A DNA stretch of 64,000 nucleotides from Lytechinus pictus (Eukaryota > Echinodermata > Echinoidea > Temnopleuroida > Toxopneustidae). Location: contig NC_087252.1 of the NCBI RefSeq assembly GCF_037042905.1, positions 521,501 through 585,500 of the forward strand. Direction: 5' to 3'. Below the pieces are notes generated by a model that ran no database searches, had not been told where the DNA came from, and saw only the letters and a list, made by a program, of their open reading frames with translations. Each line of letters begins with the position of its first letter. Position 1 is the first letter of the stretch. This document shows positions 35,880 through 45,686 of this stretch, piece by piece. Position numbers and translations under genes: made by a program.

Positions 35880-36097
35880 GAACTCAGGTTGGGCGAGGAC
35901 AAAAGCGAAAGAAGCTAGACCTGTTAATGGACTTTGAATCCAAACCAAACGCTATTTTGCCGCCATTGAATAGGACCGAACGGGCACGCACGTCTGCGCC
36001 AGACTAAGTTGGGCGGAAGATCGGGACACTGCAGTATCCAGCGAGTTTGAAAATTTTTGAGATAGTTCTGGATTAGGGCAAACGTCATCTCCCCAAG
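35880..36097 (+). promoter_or_regulatory. Candidate promoter/5' UTR of the Ig receptor gene
   Basis: A locally GC-richer stretch lies before the leader exon. It contains TTTGCCGCCATTGAA (35956-35970), which on the other strand resembles a YY1-type ATGGCGGC site, and GCGAAAGAAGC near 35902. No TATA box is obvious. The start context CCAAGATGG is favourable. The transcription start is unknown. Confidence 0.3.
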
Positions 36098-36158
36098 ATG
36101 GATAATATTTGGAAGAAAGCCATCTTTATCCTTCTAGTGAGCTGGATTTCATTTAAAG
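36098..36158 (+). CDS. Exon 1: signal peptide
   Basis: Encodes MDNIWKKAIFILLVSWISFK and the first base of the next codon, then GTGAGT. It is a short basic N-terminus with a hydrophobic core, typical of a secretory leader exon. Its phase-1 end matches the Ig exon at 40229. An alternative leader is discussed for 40168-40228. Confidence 0.65.
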
Positions 36159-37471
36159 GTGAGTTAATATAATCTTGCTTGACGTTGTCCCTGATGATGA
36201 AGTATAAGATAGATGTTGGTATAGAGACGAATTAGGAATGATGTCGGATTAATACTGTGACATCTATATGGTATTGGTACTAATCTATCTCCAAAGTGCT
36301 CCTTAAATTCAGCGAGATTTCTCTCTCGATAGGAGCATATTCCATCTAGGAATTGAATATGGATTATACACTGTCCATTATACATATAACTTTGCAAATT
36401 TATGTAATCTAGATCAGGTAGCCTCGTTATTCTTCTTGAATGGACTATAACGTCACTTTTGGGGGATATCTTGCTCTGAGCGTCTTGTGAAATGTTAAGC
36501 TGACATTTTATGTGATTTTCTTTTTACCATCAACGTGATTAATACTGCCGCTGACGTACAGGTAATAGGGAGTTTTCGCGTTTACTACGGAGACACTCTC
36601 TACAACTCACCAATTCTTTTTAAAATGCAATTAAAATATCAAAAGAGAGCTATCATCCGAAGATTTGCACCGGACGAACAATTGCAAATATGTCGTTGTC
36701 CAGAGTAAAAAGATCCCGATGCTGTCCCGGTACACCAACCTTCGAAAAAAAGCCTCTCAGGTCTTTATGATTTTTAATTGCATTTTCAAAGAAGTCGATG
36801 CTTTGTAGAGAGTTTCTCCGTAGTAAAAACGAAATCTCTCTATGGTAAAAGCTGACCCTAGGTTATTTAGATCATGAAATCATAATTATATTCATAAATT
36901 CAATTGGTTTCTTATTTCCCCCCTTGATCTTTCATTATGCTACCTTGTCGGTTTGTTGCCCATTTTTCTTTCTGAAGGCGATTAAGGATGCTGTCATATA
37001 TCTGTCATTTCCGTATCTGCCCCTGCCCATTAATTCAATTTTTCTGCCTCTTCATTCACTAGTGTCCCCATGCTTACCTTCTTTTTTCCCCTTTAAATAT
37101 GTTAATCTCTTGCTCTCATTCTACTTCCTAGATTTTTCATCAAAATCGTCCTTTCCCTTTCCCGCAGCATGCTTTACCAATATTCGTTGTCTCTCTTTAT
37201 TCTTTAACTTTTATCTCGCTATGATTTCAATCCGTTAAATCTAAATGCTAATATACAAATATCGGAATAATCACCGTCATCGTCTTCATCGCCGTACTGT
37301 TAGTTGTAGAAGTACATGAAGTAGCCATTTGATCATGCTAGTGGCGATAGAATAGTCGTTGTCATGGTTGTTGAAATAATTATATCATCATGATTATTAG
37401 CAATACAAGCTTTATTTATTCTTAGTTCTGTAGTAGATGTAGTAGTAAAAGTAGTAGTAGTAGTATTAGTA

Positions 37472-37528
<57 letters not shown>

Positions 37529-37713
37529 TAGTGATAGCAGTTGTAGTAGTAGTAGTAGCAGCAGTAGTAGTAGTAGTAGTAGTCGTAGCAGCAGTAGTAG
37601 TAGTAGTAGCAGCAGCAGCAGCTGTAGTAGTAGTAGTTGTTGTTGTTGTAGCAGCAGTAGTAGTAGTAGTAGTTGTAGTAGTAGTTGTAGTAGTACAAGT
37701 AGTAGTAGTAGTA

Positions 37714-37757
<44 letters not shown>

Positions 37758-40700
37758 TAGTAGTGGTGGTGGTAGTGGTAGTGGTAGTGGAAGTAGTAGT
37801 AGTAGTAGTAGTAGTAGTGTAAGAAATAGAATAGAAAGTAATATTGCTAGCAGCAGTAGCAATAACTTTTGTAGACTGATAGATGTAGTATTTATAGTTG
37901 TATCCGTTGTAGCATGATAGAGGCCTTAGTTGATATTTTATTGTCATTGGGATGCATTTCTATAATTACTCTCTATTTTAAATCTTATAGCATGGTAACA
38001 GCCTTCTTGTGATTGGTTACAGTTTCTCACGTGATAAGAGGTTGTTTGTTTCATTGATTAGTCGAGAGAAAAGAAAGTTTGATGAACTACATTTCGTTTT
38101 CTTGCCCCTAAGACCTCAGGCATAATATGCCAATACACTAATACAGGGGCAAAGGGTCCTTCTACATTAATAAAACAAAATAGTCCAAAAGGAGCTAACA
38201 AAATTATATCTTGTATGGGGAGCCAGCGCCGGAGCCAGATTATTTTTTAAATGGACCATGCTGATTGGTCGATTGGTGATGCATAAATAGCTTACGTCAT
38301 CGCACAATAAAAATGAGCTCGGAAACATGTGTTCTGTAGCAAACAAATTATGGTACTGCTGGCTGACCATGCAGAAAAAATGAATCAAAATCATGAAATA
38401 TACATTTATTAATGAAACATTTAATAGCTTCTTCATCCAGTCTGCTAGAAGTTAAGACCCAAATTCAAAACGATTCAATTTTGGAAAGTATGTAAAACAA
38501 AGAGGGCGCCCTCATAAGGAGTCGACAGGGGTGACTGCCCTAAATATAGGTGAAAAAAGAAAAGGGAGAAAAGGGTGGACGAATAATGAAGAAAAAAGAG
38601 TATCTAGAGGAGATTACTGCATCGTGCAACTGTATATCACCTCTGCTGAAAATTTAGAAACAAAAAATACTTCATCATTTCCTTTGGTCGTCTCATGGAC
38701 CTATTCGTAATAGGTCCATGGTCGTCTCGACCCCTTATTAGAATATCCTTACGTCGAAACTGTGCACATTGTTATATATTTCATGACACTTCTACAACTC
38801 ACTTTTGAGATTTATGTCATGTATGTAATATCAAAACCATTTGAGGTATATTTGAGTACATTTTTTAAAATAAAAAAATATACTCAAACGATTATACATT
38901 ACTCAGAACATTATACATTTTATACACTCTTATACATCTTCTCCAAGTGAAAGCTAGCACACCAACTGAAATCCAGTGGAATATTAATGAAATATCATAA
39001 CCGAATAACATGAATGGTGAAACTCATAAATAAGATCTAAATGACAAGATAACCGATTAAGACTATAATGTATATACTGTGTTACGCCCTTGGAAGTTAA
39101 TTGTTTGATATTAAAGAGCATCAGTTGTCGGTAGTCTGTACTATCATTCATAATTCTTAGAAATGTTAAACATTTATTATTCAGATTGTTACGATAGTTG
39201 TGATATATTGATGTACTTTGAGCTCCAGTGGAGCTGGTATCAAGAAAAAAAGTGGTTCAGTGTTTCTCTTCTCCCCCCCACCTCTGTCTCACTTCCTTTA
39301 TCTCTTCCCTTCTCTCTCTCTCTCTCTCTTTCCCCCTCTCTCTCTGGCCCACGTACACACACACCACACCCACACACACACGCGCATATCAACACACGCG
39401 CACGCCTTTTCCTTTCGGTTCTAAACATGCTAAATAATAATTCGTCCATGTCCAAGTCTATAAAAAAAAATCTGATATGACCGAGCAAATTACTTATCCT
39501 GTGTAGTACCCAAATTGATATATTGTTTTACTGCGCAATTTATCGTACTAGCGGTAATTATTACAGATTGATAGCAGTGAAGCGAAAGCAAAACTGATAA
39601 TTCTGAATCAACCAACTGATATCATAAGCGAAAGTGAAAACATGGGATCTGATTTTCATATTCTGTCCTAGAGTGAGCGATGGAACAGAAAAAACTAAAT
39701 TCATCACGTGATTTCCTTTTGACCGATACCATGCAGAATTGAAGCATGTGTGAATTCTAAATAGCCTTTCCCTTCGTATGTGAAGCCCCTCAACTGTCTA
39801 CAGTCTACTGTGAACTATACAATTAATTTAGTTTTTTGCTGAAATTCCTTCTCTCTTTCTATCTTTTCCTGAGCGCTTAGAGACATGTTTTGTGATAAGC
39901 GCTATACAAATATCGTTAATTATCATCATTATTATTAGCTTTATTAATTTGCATATAAGCTCATTCCACAGTTGTTCAGTTATATTCATTAAATACAAAG
40001 TATCTTTTTACGACACAATTTGAACACAGTATGGCTCTATCTTTGGAATAGAGTGAATGGATATACTGTATGCTATATGCTATATCAATATGACAAAAAG
40101 ATTTAATTCGTTTAGAGGTTTATGCTAACTATCGACATACACTGAAACATTTGTTTTGGTGCATTCGATGTATGTTCAGAGTAGATTTATCGTTATCATT
40201 TGTTTCCTTTTGCTTCACATCTCAACAGACTGTGATGGACAGGAAGTTACAGCTCCCGACAGCACGACATTTTGGATGGATGACGGGTCTGACTCCCTCT
40301 CTTGTCGCGTGATGGGAAGCCCACCACAAGTCACGTGGAGTATTGGGGCGGATAATCTTCTTGCGAGCTGGACCGAAAATGATGGAGTCACATTGCCTAA
40401 AACTGGCGGGAAATACAACATGACTGTGGACGGGCAGGAATTTGATTTGTTAATTGATAACATATCTCTCTCAGATGCTCAAAGTTACACGTGTGCCGCT
40501 GTGGGAGATGGTTCGGTGAACTTTGATGTAGTGGAAGTAAAAGTTTACCGTAAGTTCAAGTTTATTTTTCAATTCCATCTTATGCATAAACAAATACAAA
40601 CATAAATCAAATATGCATCATATTCATTAACATAATATACAACTACAAATCAGATATAATTACAAATCAACTACGGACAATTTATACATATTGTACAATA

Positions 40701-43700
40701 GAAAAATCAAAAATTTGTTCGAAAATGACGGGATCCACCAAGGACTGCTTGTACAGCGTGGTTCCCCTATTCTGTTCTATCGCTATCTATTCTAAAATAA
40801 AATTCTAAAGTTACTTTTTAGTCTCAGACTTAGGCCTGAAACGTTAAACATTGTAATTTATAAACCCCGAACTCGCCCTTTCTAACACAGAATGCAACAA
40901 CACTTTCCTATGAATTGTATCATTTACGTTTAGGTGAGGCTAGCGAGCCAGAAATTGAAGAATGTCCGACGAACAACGAAGTCGATGATGACTGCCGTAT
41001 TGACGTCGCCAACGAAACAATCATGACGAACCTGACATGCAGCGTCAAGCATTTCTTCCCTAATGTGACGATCACGTGGTCTTCGACTGGCGGCCCCATC
41101 GATCCAATCAACATCGACTGGCAGCTTGGTGATGAAGGGTGCTACTGTGCGTCCGTTACGATCGAGACCAGTCCGCAAGACGACGCGTACGTCTGCACTG
41201 TGACCGGGAAAGCCCTCCGCGATGAGAGCACGAAATCATTACGAGCTTTGGTGCGGGTCTACGAGGATGGGGTGAAACCCACCACGAGAGACCCGGATGG
41301 TGATGATGGTGGCGACGGTGGTTCAGATAATATCGGTGAGGATATATTTCAAAACGCAAAAGAAACTCGTATGATTTGGATTTCTGTACCTTTTGAAAAT
41401 TGCAAATGAAGTCAGTTTGTATAGTATAATTGATTAACCTAAAACGATAACATAATTACTATTTTGTGAATGGTAGTGTATATCCCTACTATAGAGAACA
41501 TAGTGTTCAACATGAACTTTCACACTGTTAAATTTGAGCATAATGTGTGAATCATGTTTCACGCAGTCAATTATATGAACACATCGTAAGACACTTAAAT
41601 TTGAGCAAATCAACAGAGTGAAATACATCTTCACATAGTCGACAATGAGAACACGCTGTGAACAGTCACACTATAGATATGTCCACAGTGTGAAATTATC
41701 CTGACACTGTTCGGTTTGAGCATTTAACAGTGTCAACCACATCTTTACATGCCCACTATGAAAACACACTGTGGACACAATGTGAACACACTCTGAAAAC
41801 ACTATGAACACACTGTGAACGCAATATGTCACACTATGAACACACTGTGAACACACTATGAACACACTGTGAAAACACTATGAACACACTGTGAACGCAA
41901 TGCGTGACATTCTGTTCCTGCTAGTATATCCTTGACTACAGGAACAGACCCTTGGTTTTGCAATTCGTATATAGTGCATAATTCAGGGTCCGAAGTTAGT
42001 GGGACTAGATTCACTATGTACTGAGGCTCAGGCAGAGAGTTTGGCGTCTAGTCTTAACTCTAGACATGATTTTAATCTAATCTTCCATCTCTATTTCTCG
42101 TGTAGGTATGATCGTGGGCATCGTCATCGGGTGCGTATTCCTTGTCATCATCGTAATCTTCATCATCTACGCTGTGAGAGTTAAGAAGCGTGAACAAGGT
42201 ATATAATCTTTTTCATGGGTTACCCTGTCATGGTATTATGATACTTTATGTTATACTAACATGTTAATTGTTTAATTTTTCATATTATTCCAGACTGTCA
42301 ATCCATGCATATTATCGTCTTATTAATGCCTACCCTATAGATAGTAATTCATTCAATGGCAGCTGCTTTTCCAAAGCACCCAATATCCATATTCTCTATT
42401 TCATTTTAATATGTTAACCATGTGAACGGCAATTCAAACATTAAAATTCAGTCTGTAGTTTTTTTTATGAAACACCTAATTTATATCAAGAATATTATTT
42501 ATTTTCATCAATGATATATGCATTACGAGCTCCCGATGCAATGTCTTTCATTTACGTCTTGTTATAATAGATTGAAAGTTTGAAATTTAAAGGACAAATT
42601 GATTGTTATATTATGAGTATCTAACCAGTTTGAAATATACCTTCCCCTTTTCTCTACGATTATTTAGCTGTGAAGGGAGGTAAAAATTACAAATACACGA
42701 AACATGCTAAACAAGCTGCGACCACGGAGGAAGATGACGAACGAAGAGCGGGCGAATCAAGGACAACAACTGGAAAAGGTATATAGTAAAAAATAATGTA
42801 TGATATGATAGGATATGATATAAGTATACATATAAAAATAGTACGTTGTGGAAGACCGTCACACTCACAACAACTATTAAACATCGTTAAAACTTTTTAA
42901 AATTCCTTCAAAAAGGTAAACAATAGTGTAGTAGGTTTTATGGTGCACCATGTATCTTTCTTGGGCAACTAAACAACTTCTTTAAAAGTTTAGACAATAG
43001 GGGTTAAACATCCTGCTAAAGTTTTGAGCAGCATTTTTACAGTGTAATATACTATAATATAATATGATACCATGAATACACTGATGAAATAATGTTTTCT
43101 ATAGATGATAATTTTGGTGTAGTGGACGAAGTTGACAAGAGAGGCGAGGATAGGACAGAAGATGAAAAGAACGGTATGTAAAGTAGGTATAGCAAATAAA
43201 CTTCTTACACCGTTCCCCGCTACCCTTCCCCCTTAAAAGACCCCAAACCTTTGCCCCAAACCCACATTCACGTTCTCTACCTCCTTTCCACTTTCATGAC
43301 TTTGATGATAGACTGCAAAACGTCGGTGTTGATTTACACACCAACACAGATTCTATAACCCCCAGTGTGTTCACAGTACGTTCACAGTGTGCTTACAGTG
43401 TGCTCACAATGTGCTCACAGTGTGTTCATAGTGTGTTCAAAGTGCGAGCAGTGCGTTCACAGTGTGTTCCCTGTGTGTTTACAGTGTGCTCACAATGTTC
43501 ACATCACTGTGAGCACACTTTAAACACCGTGTGAACATGTTCACAGTATGTTCACAATGTGCCCACAGTGTGTTCATAGTGTGTTCACAGTGTGTTTACA
43601 ATTTGTTCATAGTGTGTTCACAGTGCGAGCAGTGCGTTCTCAGTGTGTTCTCTGTGTGTTTACAGTGTGCTCACAATGTTCACATCACTGTGAGCACACT

Positions 43701-45686
43701 TTAAACACCGTGTGAACATGTTCACAGTGTGTTCATAGTGTGTTCACAGTGTGTTCATAGTGTGTCCACGGTGTGTTTACAGTGTGATGGCAGTGTGTTC
43801 ACAGTGTGTTCACATTGTGTTCAGAGTGTGTTCAGAGTATGCGTTCATAGTGTGTTCTCAGTGTGATCACAGTGTGTTCATAGTGTGTTCACTGCGTTTA
43901 CATAGTGCACATGTGAAAATGTGATTCACACTATCAAAATGTTCAAATTTAACAGTGTGAGAATAATTTCACATTGTAGACACCTCCACATTGTGAATAT
44001 CCACAGTGTGTTCAGATAATGCCAATATGTTATTGTCTCTGTAACGATGAAATCTAACAGTAAGAAGATCATTTCACTTTAAGGACAGACACCTCGGCAG
44101 TTTGGGTGTTCACATTCACATAACAAACTATGTAAAAATGCGATCCACACCGTCAACATGCTCAAATTAATATATTTAACAGTGTGTTCTATACTGTGAA
44201 CATGCACGGAACACAATGTGGTACAAACTGTGAACAAGCTGTGAGATAAACTGTGAACACACTGCGGGGATACACTGTGAATACAATGTGAACACACGGC
44301 AGGACACACTGAAACTAATCATGAACACACTGGGGACACATTGGTACACACTGTGGACACCGTTTGGTACACACAGCGAACACATTGTGAACACACTGTG
44401 GTTCAATGTGTTCTCTCAAGCAGGGACATTAGTATCTAATCATCCTTTTAGCCTCCCTCGTTTTTTTTCTTCTCTCCGCCTCTGGTTGTACTGAAGACAA
44501 TACTAAGCTGTAAATGAAACATGTAAAATGAGAAGCGTATTCTTTTAAACTTAAAGAGGAAGTTCATCCCGAAGAAAAGCTTGTTGTAAAAACGAGCAGA
44601 AAATATAATAATAAGTACTGGAAAATCTGTTAAAGATTAAGAGAGTTATTAGAATTTTTAGTTTTAGATTTGTGACCTCATAGACAAGCAGCTGCTTCAT
44701 ATGTTATGGAATATGAAATTCATGAATTTCACTTTTCAATGGTTCCTGATGACTTATTTTTGTTTTCTTTCCATGGTTGGGTGTAAAATTATTTTTGTAT
44801 TAATATGAATTTTACAATTTTTTGAGAAAATTACATTTCTTTTTTTGGTACCATTCGCTATATAGAAAAGCTGCTCGCATATGACGTCACAAATCAAACG
44901 ATTAAAATTCTAATAACTTGTTAATTCGTTGGTGGATTTTTCTAAAAACCTTCGGGAATATCTATATATTATTATTTTTTTTAATACACTTTGTCAGGAT
45001 GGACTTTCCATTTAAAAGATTGAAAGTGTGCGCTACTGAAAATGTTTGACAAAAACAAGAAAGAAGTTTGATAGTTTGACAAAACCAGAAAAAATGTTAA
45101 GAAGAATAGCAAATATATTTCATCAGTCTTCACTTTTATTTTTCCCCCTTTTTATTGTTTGGACCAAAAAAATCGTCAGTTTTAGCTTCTGAATACGAGA
45201 CATTTATCATACCACTTTGCTTGCAATACTGTAGGTCGTGTGGATTTATTACATAACATATGATGTGAGATCGTGGAGAAATTATTTGAAACTATGCTCC
45301 TGTTAGGTAAAAAAATATCAAAAAATAGAAAATACAGAATTCTTTAATCTGTTTAGGCTGAATAATATGACAGTACCAATTTAGCTCTCCATTTTAGATA
45401 CACTGCAGTTTTTGAATATTCATAACATTTTTTATTTATATATCTTGACCACTTTTCGTTAAAGAAAAATCACTGATATGTCACTAAAGCACCCCTCTTC
45501 GGAAATGGAATCTTCTTTGTTTAAAATCATTTCATTTAATTGATTTTGATTTTATTTCGTTCAGACTGGAGCCCGGAAACGAAAGACAGCGATGGTGGTG
45601 GTGGTGGCGGTGAAAGTGGCAGTGGTGGTGGTGGAGGTGGTGGTGGTGGATCGAGTCATGATGATGGAGGTGGCAATGATGATTGA
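36098..45686 (+). CDS. IgSF type I membrane protein, 392 aa, seven exons
   Basis: Exons: 36098-36158, 40229-40549, 40934-41335, 42106-42198, 42668-42778, 43105-43173, 45565-45686. They sum to 1179 nt and stay in frame throughout. Every intron is phase 1 with GT-AG ends (donors GTGAGT, GTAAGT, GTGAGG, GTATAT, GTATAT, GTATGT). Layout: leader 1-20; Ig domain 1 about 25-127; Ig domain 2 about 130-237; Gly/Asp stalk 238-261; membrane helix about 264-285; basic stop-transfer VRVKKR; cytoplasmic tail 286-392 ending in a Gly-Ser/Asp-rich stretch. N-glycosylation sequons stand at residues 84, 98, 154, 160 and 171. I see no ITIM or ITAM; the tyrosines lie in NYKYTK. The design fits a cell-surface adhesion or immune-type receptor, but the ligand and signalling partner are not readable. 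The least certain part is the first exon, 4 kb upstream. Confidence 0.85.
36566..36850. mobile_element. Foldback element in intron 1
   Basis: GGGAGTTTTCGCGTTTACTA at the left and TAGTAAAAACGAAATCTCTC at the right are inverse. Inner GTAGAGAGTTTCTCCGTAG answers CTACGGAGACACTCTCTAC. The middle word 'caaatatgtcgttgtccaga' links it to the family at 34790-35345. Confidence 0.75.
37436..37822. repeat. (TAG)n microsatellite in intron 1
   Basis: Nearly 390 bp of TAG/TAGCAG/GTT triplets. The long Tyr/Thr/Leu/Val frames on either strand are translations of the repeat. Confidence 0.95.
37823..39279. other. Intron sequence, no exon recognised
   Basis: Contains a 12-bp-arm hairpin at 38694-38720 (CATGGACCTATT, CGT, inverse). 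No domain-like frame. Confidence 0.4.
39280..39400. repeat. (CT)n and (CA)n microsatellites
   Basis: CTCTCT (39313-39346) then CACACA (39355-39385) low-complexity tracts in intron 1. Confidence 0.9.
39862..39945 (+). repeat. SINE/LINE tail with GAGCGCTTAGAG motif
   Basis: GAGCGCTTAGAGACATG, then GATAAGCGCTATACAAAT and a TTATTATTA end. The GAGCGCTTA/TAAGCGCT inverse pair plus ATT-rich tail looks like the 3' end of a dispersed retroelement. Confidence 0.5.
40229..40549 (+). CDS. Exon 2: Ig domain 1
   Basis: 107 codons in a symmetric 1-1 exon. The Ig core is visible: Cys46 in SLSC, Trp57 in VTWS, and SDAQSYTC with Cys109, the D-x-x-x-Y-x-C signature. Strand spacing suits a V-like or I-like fold. 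Sequons at Asn84 and Asn98. The domain ends VEVKVY, the usual G-strand to linker form. Confidence 0.9.
40556..40830 (-). mobile_element. LINE-like 3' end in intron 2
   Basis: Sequence starting 'ttcaagtttatttttcaatt' and continuing with AT-rich words to 'aaggactgcttgtacagcgtg' resembles, on the minus strand, the untranslated tail of CR1-like elements. It begins only a few bases after the exon 2 donor. The tail repeat is not clean. Confidence 0.35.
40934..41335 (+). CDS. Exon 3: Ig domain 2 and stalk
   Basis: 134 codons, 1-1 phase. LTCSVKHFFPNVTITW gives the B-strand Cys163 and C-strand Trp176, and DDAYVCTVTG gives Cys215. This resembles a C1/C2-type domain, because the HFFPNVTITW part echoes the constant-domain 'C-x-FxPxxxxxxW' pattern. 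Extra cysteines at 138, 148, 197 and 199 could add disulfides. The exon ends in a stalk rich in Asp and Gly. Confidence 0.9.
41640..41910. repeat. TGTGAACACAC satellite block in intron 3
   Basis: CACACTGTGAACACACTATG and variants repeat with a period near 22 bp. It is the reverse complement of the left-edge satellite. Confidence 0.85.
42106..42198 (+). CDS. Exon 4: transmembrane helix
   Basis: 31 codons, phase 1-1. GMIVGIVIGCVFLVIIVIFI continues into IYAV and the basic VRVKKREQ. One membrane span with the positive side at the C-terminus gives type I topology. Confidence 0.9.
42668..42778 (+). CDS. Exon 5: cytoplasmic segment
   Basis: 37 codons, phase 1-1. A basic part with NYKYTKHAKQA is followed by an acidic EEDDERR patch. 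It has acceptor TTATTTAG and donor GTATAT. No known signalling motif is evident. Confidence 0.75.
43105..43173 (+). CDS. Exon 6: acidic cytoplasmic segment
   Basis: 23 codons, phase 1-1, encoding a mostly charged stretch with VVDEVDKRGEDRTEDEK. It lies between TCTATAG and GTATGT. Its symmetry means it could be skipped without a frameshift. Confidence 0.7.
43366..44420. repeat. GTGTTCACAGT satellite block in intron 6
   Basis: About 1 kb of GTGTTCACAGTGTG-type repeats. A higher-order unit of about 180 bp is visible: 'cacatcactgtgagcacact' occurs at 43500 and 43681 with the same neighbours. After 44150 the orientation switches to TGTGAACAC. Confidence 0.9.
44553..45018. mobile_element. Foldback element, GAAAAGTTTGTTGTAAA family, copy 2
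   Basis: Left 'gaggaagttcatcccgaaga' and right 'gtcaggatggactttccatt' ends, with inverse inner 'gatttgtgacctcata' and 'atgacgtcacaaatc'. Located in intron 6. Confidence 0.75.
45565..45686 (+). CDS. Exon 7: Gly-rich C-terminus
   Basis: Begins after TTTCGTTCAG in phase 1 and encodes DWSPETKDSD, then glycine runs broken by ESGS and SSHDD, ending GGGNDD and TGA at 45684-45686. The glycine part is a (GGT)n microsatellite in coding sequence, so its length may vary among alleles. Confidence 0.7.

Noticed and set aside
37333..37947. Open frames of 146-204 codons rich in Tyr, Thr or Leu
   Set aside because: They translate the (TAG)n microsatellite in three frames and both strands. No domain or splice context.
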